Made by a program: the position numbers and the translations under genes. A model generated the notes under the pieces. It worked only from the letters and a program-made list of their open reading frames with translations, was not told the origin of the DNA and did no database searches. From contig JAECYW010000005.1 of NCBI GenBank assembly GCA_023014335.1, forward strand, positions 2,232,001 through 2,296,000: a stretch of DNA of 64,000 bases, given 5' to 3'. This document shows, piece by piece, positions 21,776-32,596 of this stretch (position 1 is the stretch's first letter; the number at the start of each line of letters is the position of its first letter). Source of the stretch: Galerina marginata (Eukaryota; Basidiomycota; Agaricomycetes; Agaricales; Galerinaceae).

Positions 21776-22205
21776 TCCCGGGTGAGACCATCCAAAGCCG
21801 TATGCTGACTGTTCCAGCGTTCATGTGGCAGTCGGAAAATAACCGGGCTGGCGTCTCATAGCCCAAAAACGTCATAGTTTTCGTTTTCCAATTTGAAATC
21901 GAAGAGGGGATGGCAAATAGAATCGACAGCTCGATGACGTCAGATAATGCAAGCAATTATTTATGGAGTTTTGAGAATTTTTAAAGCTTTGTAGGATGGA
22001 GAGCACAGTGCAAAGGACAAACCAACACGGCGCTTCGGTTTCGAGCCAAGAGTAACATCACGGTCATGTGATGATACGGGCCGTTGAGGTCCGTTGATGC
22101 GCCTTCCCTTTTCTCCTGAACTCCCATATTGCTTGCCTGAATTCGCTACTTCTTTTCGACTATTTATCACCTGGGAGATCTCTGTACTGAAATTATCAAG
22201 AAATT

Positions 22206-23782
22206 ATGCCACGTGAAGGTGATATCCATTCAGAAGCAGATTACAACGATGATGTTGAGCGACAATCTGAGCTCGATGAATATCAGAAGGCAATGTCGGT
22301 CTGTAAAAGTGAAATGATCGCTTCGCGTTTTCAGAGGTCATCTCATAGTTGTTGTTGATCTCAGGCTATCTCACGAGGGCTCAGGCCCGATCCCATTACT
22401 GGTGAAATCGAAACTGCCGATATCATACGGTGCGTCTCCAGTTTTCTGACAATATTTTCAATACTAAGAAACTTGCCCAACAGGTATATAAACACACACA
22501 TCGACGATCCTAATGTCAAAAAATTCCTGTCAGAGTCCACCAATCGCCAACGTCGGCTTAAAGAAGAACGCAGGCGAGCTCTTGCCACATTCGACGTCAA
22601 TCGACTGCGCGTGGAACCCCGCTCGGCGTGGCTTGTCTCACTGGAGTACTCTGGTTTGACCACCGACCCGCGTCTGGATGATACTTGGGATATACCAGGC
22701 TCCAGCAGTGCCGGATCGTCCTCCAACGGGGGTGAAGACAAAGATGGACCACAGCAGACCTTCCAACTCTTCTGCTACATCCGCGATGGGCCTGGAGAGG
22801 AAGGAGGAGATAACTCGAGGCATATCGAAGAGTTTGTTGGACTACCTACTTCCCAACAAATTGAAAAGTGAGTCCATAATAAACCGTTCAACTTTATTAT
22901 GATCCTCGAAGTACTAAAGCGACTTCCAGCTTCATAAAATTATGCATGGCGAAGCCGCTTGAATGCTTCGAGCCCTTCATCCCCACCACCCTCGCTTTCA
23001 GCCAAAACCTAGCCGTGCACGAGGCCGCCCTCAAACCCTTCCTCAACACCCTTCCGTGGCCTTGCACCGCCATCTTCGAAACTCCCGAAATCCGCCGGCG
23101 AATGCAGGACCAAGCCTTTGCTTACGGGGAGAAGGCGTTCCGTGACTACATCGCGCACGCGAACGAGCTCAAAGAAGCAGGTAACGTGGCGTACACAAAG
23201 GGCAAGCGCGCGGAGGCGGTCGCCAAGTACCAGGAAGGGGCCGATTTGATGGAATCGCTTCTTTTCCGCAAACTGAGCGACGAGGGGGCAAGGGACCTCG
23301 AAACGAGGAAACTTCTGGCTGTTTGTTTGGCAAATTGCGCTGTGGCGAGGCTGATGGACGTTCCTGGCGAGCAGCGCGATGCGGAAGGCGCCAGGAAGGA
23401 TGCAGAGGGTGCTATTAAAGCAGATCCGGATTATGCAAAAGGGTAGGCACTCATGCTTCCACACTTATTGCTCATATGCTTACCTCTTGATAGTTATTTA
23501 CGCCTTTCACGTGCACAAGAAGCTTTGGGAGATCTTTCTGCTGCCCAAGACGCGCTCGTCCGTGGTCTGCGGCAAAAATCTCTGAAGGACCATTGGGGAC
23601 TGGCAGACCATCTCATCCTGCTCCAGACTGGGGGTAATGGTCTCCCGAAAGAAAAAGACGCGTTCGACAAGTGGTTGAAGAATGTGCTTGAGGTCGATCA
23701 GGAAAGTGCGGTCAGGATGTCAAATATTGATGGGGCGTGGAAGAGGAGATGCGACGACCATGCGAAGACGTTGACCAAGTGA
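22206..23782 (+). CDS. Divergent TPR-repeat paralogue C
   Basis: Five exons (22206-22298, 22365-22429, 22484-22867, 22930-23442, 23494-23782) giving about 447 residues, with the same intron positions as the A genes. Shared blocks: GLRPDPITGEIE, AWLVSLEYSGLTTDP, TPR helices (ELKEAGNVAYTKGKR, LANCAVARLMD, AKGYLRLSRAQEALGD) and a final AWKRRCDDHAK. All clamp residues (K, N, N, K, R) are kept. All introns are ordinary GT-AG. It is the only family member on the plus strand and lies outside the duplicated block, so it may be the older single-copy gene from which A and B derive, or the conserved orthologue. Function unknown beyond a TPR adaptor. Confidence 0.82.
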
Positions 23783-24347
23783 AACCACGATTTAAGAGTA
23801 GCATTCATAGGTTTGCCATGGGACAATTATAGGTGGAGGATTTATTTCGGGATTTGAGGATAGAAGACTAGACTGCTCGAGAAAGAGGAACAGTACAAGT
23901 GGCTGATCCTTATAAGAATATGACAGGTATTCATGGAGACATTGGCTAATTGCCTCATGGTATCGGTTACCACATGTGAGAACGGTACTGGATGAGACTT
24001 GGAATTAACATCGATTAGCATACGCGCAAAACAAGCGCCGTCACTTAAAAACAATTGTATCGGCTAAAACGACACCGCTGCAGCATTGCTCGCAGAAAAA
24101 CATAAGGTCCTTGTAGGTCCTTGTGAAATGATATCCGTCGCGTGTTTTGGCCAAGCCGCAGAAGAACCTTCGCAGTACTTCTAATGTTCTGTTATGCAAG
24201 GCCATGGCAAAGACCGAGATACATCTGACGAATTTCATTTTTTAATCGACAAAACACCCGAGACTGACACACAAATACATTTTTCAACTAAAATCTCAGT
24301 CACCAGTCACTTCCATTATGCTTGAGTCACTTTATGTGAGAACAGCT
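23783..24347. other. Intergenic, nothing recognised
   Basis: Convergent 3' region between gene C and the CE5 esterase. Only short frames without motifs. Confidence 0.6.
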
Positions 24348-25159
24348 TCACCCTCCAATTTGCTGGAGAACGAAGGCGGCGGCAGTGTTCTGGTATCTGT
24401 TAAGATACGTCTGATGAACCTGGATGCTGTTACCAGAGTCGCAAAATTCGTCATTCGCATCGCAGAAGGAAAGGATGCGGGGCTGGAGGGTGGCACTGTA
24501 TTGTTGGTTGGCAGCACGGGGGAAGACACCAGCCTTGGTGGACGTTCCACGGTCGAATGTTTGGCTGGGAACATGACGTGGGTCACCCATCTGGATGATG
24601 GCAACAACTAAAGGAATGAAATATATTAGAAGACCGAATTCCGCGCAGTAGAGATAATAACCTTTGTTTGCAACGGAGGCAGCAACCGGCGCGGTGGCTG
24701 GACCGAGTCCAGAGACTCCTCCTCCACCTGCTACCGCATCGCCGATGACGTGTGCTCCCTGTCCACGTATTAGATTCTGCGTTAGCCAACAACCACATCT
24801 TAAAGTAAATAACCACCAACTTGAGAGTAGCCGACGAGTACGATCTTCTGGTTGGGGCAAGCAGTAACTTGGTTGTTGAGCAACGCCATTGTGGCGGAGG
24901 TTCCTTGGGCAGAGCTGCTCGCATAATTGTCCAGAGTGGCAGGGTAGCTGACAGCCACAGTAGAGACAGTCTGCTTGCTGCTCCTCTGGACTTGGGTAAC
25001 CAGAGCACCGATGATACCAGCGCCAGGCGACTCAGTGGACGCGCGAGCGGCAATAATATGCACAGCGGCGCATGGTGACTGAGGTGCAGCCACCGGTATT
25101 GCGCTGGCCGACAAGAACGAAGAAGCAAGCACAAATGCGAAGAGGGCTTCGGAAAACAT
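24348..25159 (-). CDS. Secreted CE5 esterase (cutinase / acetylxylan esterase family)
   Basis: Three exons: 24821-25159, 24662-24758 and 24348-24607; 231 residues. A hydrophobic signal peptide (MFSEALFAFVLASSFLSASA) is followed by PCAAVHIIAARASTESPGAG, a typical CE5 opening. Nucleophile Ser lies in GYSQG, formed across the first splice junction (Q|G). The catalytic Asp is in CDANDEFCDSG and the His in VHQTYLNRY, so the triad is complete. The DPRHVP motif is also present. Length matches the family (about 200-230). Expected to be exported and to remove acetyl groups from xylan or hydrolyse cutin-like esters; the substrate cannot be decided from sequence alone, though the DPRH/CDxxDxFC pattern leans to acetylxylan esterase. 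Confidence 0.9.
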
Positions 25160-25201
25160 CGTTCAAAGAAATCCAATTACTCCACTGTGCTGTGGGGGAG
25201 A

Positions 25202-25208
25202 TTTTATA
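25202..25208 (-). promoter_or_regulatory. TATA box for the CE5 esterase
   Basis: Reads TATAAAA on the minus strand about 45 nt upstream of the start codon at 25159. Confidence 0.5.
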
Positions 25209-26328
25209 CTCCTCATGGAACTTTTCATTAGGCATTTTTGGTAACAGGAACCGGGAATTACACTGCGGAATAACCGGTGGAGGGTGTTATCGAGGTGAGC
25301 AACGTGTCGACTTCTCGGAGGCACTACTAGCCCAGCAGAAAAGGTTGTTCCTCTAGGACATCATTCGAGAGTACGAACCGTCGACTTGACTTTATATGTC
25401 AGATGTCTTCGTATTCCCGAACATACGAAATTCCTGGGGCTGTGGTGATGAGCGAAATTTACTGACTCGCGATAAAATTGTCAGGGTTCTGTCTGGTTCA
25501 GTTGAGCGGGTGCAAAAAGTATAAATACCTTCCTTCCTTCAGCTTATGCACGAGGATCTATATTTGTTTACCTCGTGGCGGACTATGTAGAGCATAGAGA
25601 TTGTGACCTGAGCTCATTTCATTCAGGTGGCCATCGAAGTTCGAACTCCACAAGTTTTTAATGCCAGCCTCGTCGATTGAGATGGTCGTGCATGTGAGGG
25701 CGAAATAACATAAGAGATATCGGGACCGTTTAGCGGATTCAGATTGCAAAGATTCTGATGCCAGCATGTATTTGCTGACAGAGTTAGCCAGGTTTTATAA
25801 TTCCTCTTGTCGTTTGTCGAAAGAATTAAATAAAGGGAGCACCCGCAGCTTTCTAGTGTCATTTAGCCATGGAGTTGAATCTCGAAAATTGAACGTGATA
25901 TAATATGAACGTTTGGGCAAGCTTTAGAGAGGCCTCCAACTTTGCTCCAACTTCCAAGAGATTGGAAAGCCATGAATATTTGTTTCGGAGGACCAAGGTA
26001 AGCAATGCCAACCTTTTTCGAAATTCGAATCCCGACTTCGTTGCCATCAGGCCCCTATCCGAACTTCTTTCGACCGTCGCTTTCAACTGGAACATTGAAC
26101 TTTCCCTTTTAAACACACAAAGCCTTCATTGAAAAGAGCATGTTATTTACCTGTGTATCCTTTTTTTTTTCTAACATGAGTGTTTACTTATAGGTCCATT
26201 ATTTAGGGAAAAGTACTGGCAGCTCCTGTTCTTTCACGACGCCCAAACTTACATTATTCACCTAGCCCAGCTCATCCTGTTGCTTGTCCTGTCTCCCGAG
26301 AAGCCCCTGAGAAATTTTGCTTGACGCA
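25209..26328. other. Intergenic, nothing recognised
   Basis: Divergent promoter region between the CE5 gene and the DUF6604 gene. A run of T lies at about 26159-26170. No coding model is supported. Confidence 0.6.
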
Positions 26329-28854
26329 ATGGAAAAGCAGCAAAGTGGCCCACGTCTGCCGGAATCTTTCTACAGTACTTACCGCCAATCCAAAGAAAGT
26401 ACTGCAAAAATCTTGCGTTGGGTGCATATGACGGTTGTAGGCCTACGTGAGAGGGCCCGTGAAATTACTACGACATCTCCGACCGGTCGTGCGCAGGGAA
26501 AACGCGCCAGAGGTTTTGCAACCAAGAGGCCGCCACCCACTCCATTGGACGCGGATATCACCTCTCCGAAAATTCCTCTGCGGGTGTTTCTGCAATATGT
26601 ACGAGAGATAGCCGCAAGTGATGTTATTATCCCAACTGTTTACTTGGTCCAGCTAGAGGGAGCGATAAAGCAAAGAAAGCGGACCGCATCATTTTATTCA
26701 CCTGATGCCGAGGCTTGGGAACAGAACAGGACCCATATTTTCGCGATTAACGCATATGCCGAGGCTCTTTCTATCCTCAAGGAGGCGCAGCAGAAAAGGA
26801 CAGAAACGGAAGGACGACCACCTGAAAACATTCGCGATGCTCTGGCCATACGGGATGGTGATAACATTTTCGCCTTGTCGGAGGCCGTGCACCAACTAGC
26901 TGTGATGACGGAGGACGAAGGTTATAAACGGCCTGCGACCGTAGCAGCTCCTGAAAATGAGTGGCTCCGCGACAATGCTATGCTTAATTCCTCAAGATCT
27001 GGCGGACGGTCTAAAAAATCTCGGCCTTTCGCCCTCGACGAATACGAACTTGTGCCAGATGACTACGTTGACTCCAAAGCAAAGAAGCAAAAGTCTGAAG
27101 AGAATGACTCGTTTGAAGCCCTGAGGTGTTTCCTCCTCGATGTACATCACATGCGCCAGTTCTGTCAACAAATATGGAGCTCAGTCATTCCTGCCGGAAA
27201 TGTCACTTACATCGCCGCCTCTTTCGTTACCAACAAAGCGGTTCAATTGGTCAAAGAAATGGAATACGCACTCATCGCTGATTTCCCTAGTCTGGGGGTG
27301 ATGAACGATACATTCGACATCCTTCTCGAAGTGCTCCATTCCCAGATGCCCAACGCAACTCCTCACCAGAAATATTCATTTGAGGAGAAAATTATGTTCC
27401 ATACTTGGAAAACTCTCCAGGGATTTGCAGGGATCCTAGACGATAACCCAGTCCCAATTCTACGAGACGGGTATTGTGGATATTTCGACCCTCTTGCCGA
27501 TCGGGACAACATGCCGTTTCCTGAAAGGTATCTAGAGGAAAGATGTATTATGATGAACCACTGGCCCGACCTTGTTTTAGTGGGCCGTCAATACCGCTCC
27601 TTCATCGGTAGTCAAGGACTCGCCCAAGATTTCAAGGCATTTTACCAGTCAAAACCTCGACTCGTCACCTGGGCACTAATCTTTGCTTGCCAAATGCAGG
27701 CCGACAGTGTTTTCGCTAGACGTCGACATCTAAAGTACGATCTACAAGTCATGCGGAACCTTGGCAGCACCATCAGAAACGAATACGACGCTTTTCTGGC
27801 TGATGGCGTCGAATACTCCAAAAATATGGACTTAGTCGCCAGACCTTCTATACACAAGCATAAAGTTGAAACAGCGACCTGGCTCGGGTCCGATCCAGTC
27901 ATGGATCTGAAGACCAAGCATGGATTTGAACGCAGCGAACAAGCCAGCCAATCAGACTCCCTTTGGCTGCAAAATTCGTGGCTAACCGCAAACGCAATCT
28001 CCGAAGCAACTATGGACTATTTTTTTGCAGGAACGGCCGTCGTCGGCGCTGGCGGATTTGTGCAAAGTGCCATACAGCTGTGGCACATGCTTAAGACGAC
28101 AGGATACCTTGTGCTGCCTCCAACTACCACTCTCGTAGCTGAGAATTCTAGCTCGATGAAAGAAGACATCCTGCTCTTTGACCACCTTTTGGACGTATTT
28201 GGCGAAGAGGTTTTCTCTGGCCCGCCACCTCAATCTGGTTTCCTCAAACAGTGGGACCTGATGATGGGCATACGGCCAGAAGAGTTTGCAAGGGGCAAAA
28301 GACAGTACAAGAAAACTGTGACAGAGCCTCTCCGCCCGAGAGCACATAACGAGGCTGGACGTGGCATTCTGGCTACTGTCAGTGAACTCTGGAATCTCCA
28401 TGAAGCGAATTATTTCTCTTCCAAGACTAAGCTGGCCTCTGATGAACGATGCCAACATTCTCTTACGGCCACTCTTGACCTCGTCAATTCCGAACTGGGT
28501 CAGTCGACCATTACTCAATTGGGTTCCGAGACAATACAGCCGCGTGGTCCGCTCCTCAACCTCAACCTGCTCAAAATTCATCGCCTCTGCTTCCGCATCG
28601 TTGCAGAACTTGAGCCTATACTACGGCCAGACATAGAATGCATCATTGGCAAACCTCTTGAGCACACTCAGGTTAACTGGCCATATTTGACTGGTTGGAT
28701 TGCACGCACAGAACGCATACCGAGAAATAATGGTATGCCTGATCCAGTTCTACTGAGGAAGGCGGCTGAAGTTGTAGAGAGGCTTGCGGGGAGTAAGGAA
28801 CTGGGATTCTTTTTAATGCATTATGAGGCGGACGAGACTTTGATATTAGGCTAG
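26329..28854 (+). CDS. DUF6604-type fungal protein, intronless
   Basis: A single 841-residue frame from the first ATG (MEKQQSGPRLPESFYSTY); an in-frame TTG lies 12 bases upstream but is not a likely start. The N-terminal 'LPESFYSTYRQSKESTAKILRWVH' region, followed by a basic segment and a helical region, fits the DUF6604 pattern seen in many fungal proteins. The rest is rich in aromatic and charged residues with no recognised catalytic motif; a basic, nuclear-signal-like KAKKQK lies near residue 250. No signal peptide or membrane segment. Being intronless, in contrast to most neighbours, is notable. Function of the family is unknown. Confidence 0.8.
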   Translation: MEKQQSGPRLPESFYSTYRQSKESTAKILRWVHMTVVGLRERAREITTTSPTGRAQGKRARGFATKRPPPTPLDADITSPKIPLRVFLQYVREIAASDVIIPTVYLVQLEGAIKQRKRTASFYSPDAEAWEQNRTHIFAINAYAEALSILKEAQQKRTETEGRPPENIRDALAIRDGDNIFALSEAVHQLAVMTEDEGYKRPATVAAPENEWLRDNAMLNSSRSGGRSKKSRPFALDEYELVPDDYVDSKAKKQKSEENDSFEALRCFLLDVHHMRQFCQQIWSSVIPAGNVTYIAASFVTNKAVQLVKEMEYALIADFPSLGVMNDTFDILLEVLHSQMPNATPHQKYSFEEKIMFHTWKTLQGFAGILDDNPVPILRDGYCGYFDPLADRDNMPFPERYLEERCIMMNHWPDLVLVGRQYRSFIGSQGLAQDFKAFYQSKPRLVTWALIFACQMQADSVFARRRHLKYDLQVMRNLGSTIRNEYDAFLADGVEYSKNMDLVARPSIHKHKVETATWLGSDPVMDLKTKHGFERSEQASQSDSLWLQNSWLTANAISEATMDYFFAGTAVVGAGGFVQSAIQLWHMLKTTGYLVLPPTTTLVAENSSSMKEDILLFDHLLDVFGEEVFSGPPPQSGFLKQWDLMMGIRPEEFARGKRQYKKTVTEPLRPRAHNEAGRGILATVSELWNLHEANYFSSKTKLASDERCQHSLTATLDLVNSELGQSTITQLGSETIQPRGPLLNLNLLKIHRLCFRIVAELEPILRPDIECIIGKPLEHTQVNWPYLTGWIARTERIPRNNGMPDPVLLRKAAEVVERLAGSKELGFFLMHYEADETLILG

Positions 28855-29496
28855 CTGGAAATGAGCACAGTAGTGATAAGTCCCTTGGTAATAATTTAAA
28901 ATGTTGTAATATCAATGCCTTTCTTCACCAAGCCCAGTCCTGTCTATGTAAGCAGTCGATTGTGGAATCCTGTACAGCCAAGTCGAAACCTCATGCTATC
29001 GGCACTCGGGATTGAAACGTCCGGTCAAAACACCTCTGGTGAACCGCAGCAACAAAAGCTTGGCCAAGCAGATGACCAATGTGCCAGCAAAGATCATGGG
29101 AGTGGTGAGCCAGAGTATATCTTGATGCACGTCGACAGAGGAAGTTCGACAGCTGATTGCAGAACAAAGGTCGCTTCTGCGATGTGACGATGGTGATCCA
29201 GGTTTATTTGACGTGTAAAAACAAGTATTCTCTCCGGACTGGAAGTCAACAAGGCTGGAGCCAGTAGGAAGATGCAGACATCGCATCTAGATTAGGCGAA
29301 TAAGGTGAATTCCAACCCGTCAATGTTTCTGACATTCATGGCGAAGGTCTTGTACAAACACATCCTTGAAACGAAGGAGTGTAGGGCAAATAGGTCATTC
29401 GTTTGACCACTGAAATTGAGGGGCGGCTGACAAGACGAATGTTTTGACGGAGTAAGTAACCCTTCCTTCTGGGTCGAGTCCGGCCGGGAGGAGTGT
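28855..29496. other. Intergenic, no supported gene
   Basis: A minus-strand frame ends with a hydrophobic helix (TTPMIFAGTLVICLAKLLLL, about 29015-29110) but lacks a credible start, and a plus-strand frame overlaps it. Left unassigned. Confidence 0.4.
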
Positions 29497-32308
29497 TCAC
29501 CAAAACCGTCCAAAAACACTGCCTCTGCCTGGGCCATCACCCAAGAACATACCCACACCTTCCTGAATTGCGACGCTAACAGGCCGCATGGGAGTTGAAT
29601 CGAATACGTGAGGGCAAGGCTGTGGAAGTGGCCTCGGAATGAGATTGGGGTTTGATCCTGACTGAGGGTTGGATGGGTCAAAGGAGAGGTCTCGTTCGTA
29701 TATAGAGGGCAGCCGAGGAGAGGAAGCAAGCTCGGCATATTGTGGACCACTATATGTTGACCGAGCAGCTTTGAGACGCGTCAAAATCTGTCAGAAGTGT
29801 GTGAGGAATAGGAAGGACGAAGGGAAATTTTGCGACCGTCACCTGCTGGTAGAAAGCGATCTCCCCATCTAGATGATCAGTAGCCATCGCCTTCAGGTCC
29901 TCGGCCTTTTGTGTGTGGTACACGTCCATCTCAGCCATTGTCGTATTGAGAACAGTTTCACATCGTCCAGCCACGTCTTCGTCAATCTAAAAATGCATCT
30001 ATGATCAGAATCCAAAACATCCGGATATAAAGGGACCAAATACGCACGTAATTCAACCCCCCTGTGCGACCACTACCAACAGCTTCGCGATATCGAGACA
30101 AAGTAGATTTATGTGTCGTAATGGCGCTCTAATACAACACTCAACACATGAACTCAGGTGAATGAAAGATATGAAGGGACACCTCATATAATGAAGATGG
30201 ATGGGCCATCAATTTGAGCGACTCGTGCGTTGCCAATTGAGTACGTCTTGCCTAGAAGAATTACATGCTATAAGATGTCTGCCAGCTAAGTTCGACAGGA
30301 AACGTACATGTCCATCATATAAATTTGCGACAGTTTGCAAGGTTTCGCACGTTTTCTGAACCGCTTTCGTCAACTTTAGGCATTCTGTTCAGGATAAGGA
30401 TTCAAAATAGTAAGTGGTAAGATACAAAGAAATATCCTGACCTGAGCATCCTTCCCTCCAGCACCAGGCGCCGTCGTTATTCAACAAGCCTTTCTTCTTT
30501 TCGTCCGACTTGCCATTTTCACCTTCTTCATCGCTCGTAGTGCCTGGTGCAGAAGAGGAGGTCATGGGCTTGGAGGTGATGAGAGAGAGGAGCGAGTATG
30601 ACAGGAGACGTTCGGCCTTGGACATCTCTACTCCAGAATTGGCATCAGCACTGCAATCAACACAACAAGGAAGATTGAAGGCATACCGATCCTCGCCTCT
30701 CTGATTCTCCCAAAGACACTTCGTAGGCCCTGGATACCTTTTCCAGTGGCTCGAGCATGCCGTTGGAAAGAGTTGATCGTGTCTTCTGCATCCTCAAGGT
30801 CAACGTTGAAGGCCGGATGGTAAACACGGGCATAGAAGGCTGGACCAGCAGCAGGTGCGGAGAGGTGTTGGGGAAATACACGAGCCCATTCCTAAGTTTG
30901 AAATAGGTCAATATAGTGCAGAACGCAATAGCCAAGAAGAAACTAAAACTTACACCATCATTCTCGCATCCTAAAAAAAATGTAAGAACCTCCGCATACC
31001 GAACCACAGGGTGCCTGACAATCTTATTCATATAGCGTTCAAGATCGCCACGTCTGGCTTCGACGAAATCTTGGCTAAATCTTCCAGCATATTGCTTCTC
31101 AGGTAGAGGGGGTAACACAATTCCTGGCAGTCGACGAGAAAGGGCCGTGTGTAGCATTACAAAATGCGAGAAACGGCGCTGTACCGTGATACGAGTAGCT
31201 GTCTCGCCGTTGGGACCTGTGGCGGAAGTTGGGGAAGGAGGGTGGACATCGTCTGGGTCTGGAACTTCAACCCAATCTGCCGCAACGACAGGGTTAACTG
31301 ATTGAAATAAGGAAGTGACGCTGTACATCGTGTACGCGCCAGTCAGCCCTGAATTCCTCTTGGAAGGGGAATGCACTAGAACACTGAATGATGGTGTTTT
31401 GGCGTGCCATATGGGTCCAACGGGTCCAGCATCGATGAGGTGCCTATCTGCTTCACCTAAACCTAGCAGGTTGAGCCTTGTACGTTCTTCTTCAGATGCC
31501 TCGAACATCGAAGCGGAGGTGTCCTCCTTTTTATGTCCATGAACACCATTCTTCTTCGTCACTGCTGGAGCTTCCGGGGTAGGACTTCCATTCAGTAGAA
31601 AAGATTCAGCCCCACTGGTGACAAAGCTCGAAAATCTATTCAGGGACTTGCCGCCGAGGAGACTCTGCCGAAAACTCGGGAATGCAGGCAACCATTCGCC
31701 TGTATTCTGAAGAACAAGCGGCGCCTGAGAGGAGCGGGGAGAGCCACGGGGAGTTATAGAAGAGCTCGATGCTTCGCGCTTTCTAGATTCAGGGGCAACG
31801 TCGAGCTGAAGTTCAGGCGAGGGTGTAAAGTCGATGGTTAGCTATCGTTTACAGGAATTGAGATGAAAGGGATCATCGGTACTATTCTCGCGAGACATAC
31901 CGTATAGTAACTCTGAGGCAGCAATCCTACTTCTCCAGTTAAATCCTTGACAAGGCTCCAACCGTCTCCCACACCCTCCTTCACGACCTCCAGCTCGTCC
32001 CCAGCCGCAACAGTAAGTTCCCTGAATTCGGCTTTGCCTTCGAAAGCGTACAGCGCACGCGCAGGACGCGTCATAATTTCAAGCTCTTCCTCAGCTTCGT
32101 CTTCGGATATTGGTTGGCGAACATCTGACTCCGAGAGGTACTTCCTCGATCTGGCTTTCGATAAGGAAGATGTTGGGGTACCGGTTTCTAGATGTTCTGT
32201 CCAGGCCACAGAAGTGTTTATACCAGCATCAAATTCAGATACGGGTCGCTGAGATATTGCACTTGGTGGTCCAGGGGGGTACCTAGTCGACCTTGGAAGA
32301 GTAGCCAT
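29497..32308 (-). CDS. SH3-PX-BAR sorting nexin, SNX9-like
   Basis: Nine-exon model, about 780 residues, from ATG at 32306-32308 (MATLPRSTRYPPG). Exon 1 holds an SH3 domain (ARALYAFEGKAEFRELTV...GLLPQSYYT). Exon 2 holds a PX domain: VQRRFSHFVMLHTALSRR, then LPPLPEKQYAGRF and LERYMNKIVRHPVV, the phosphoinositide-binding signature. Exons 3-9 form a helical BAR-like C-terminal half (TGKGIQGLRSVFGRIREAR, LKLTKAVQKTCETLQ, EDVAGRCETVLNTTMAEMD). This order is that of SNX9/18-class membrane-remodelling proteins, which act at endosomes and during endocytosis. One junction (exon 3 to 4, near 30630-30685) uses an acceptor within the first in-frame stretch and is less certain. The tail after KAARSTYSG is low-complexity. 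Confidence 0.88.
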
Positions 32309-32596
32309 TGGAATATTGTGCAAGCTGTGGCTAGTGAATGTGCTCCTGAGTCGTAATGAGTGGCAGAAAGGTTATCCGTGGTATATTCGTCAATATTTCA
32401 TATAAGTAAGTCGTTAATGAGGCCAAGACCCGTCGTGTATCGCGAGTGGTGGCAGTCCAGAATGAGAAGGGTTGAGCTGATAGGTCTTACTCAGGATGCT
32501 AAATCAAGTAACTGATAAGATAAGATTTCGGCACAACAGCAATTGAGTACAGGACAAAGGTGGTCTAAATAATAAAAAGTGGTAAATTAACGGATT

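Noticed and set aside
28915..29286. Overlapping small ORFs on both strands, one with a C-terminal hydrophobic helix
   Set aside because: No credible start or splice partner; left as intergenic.
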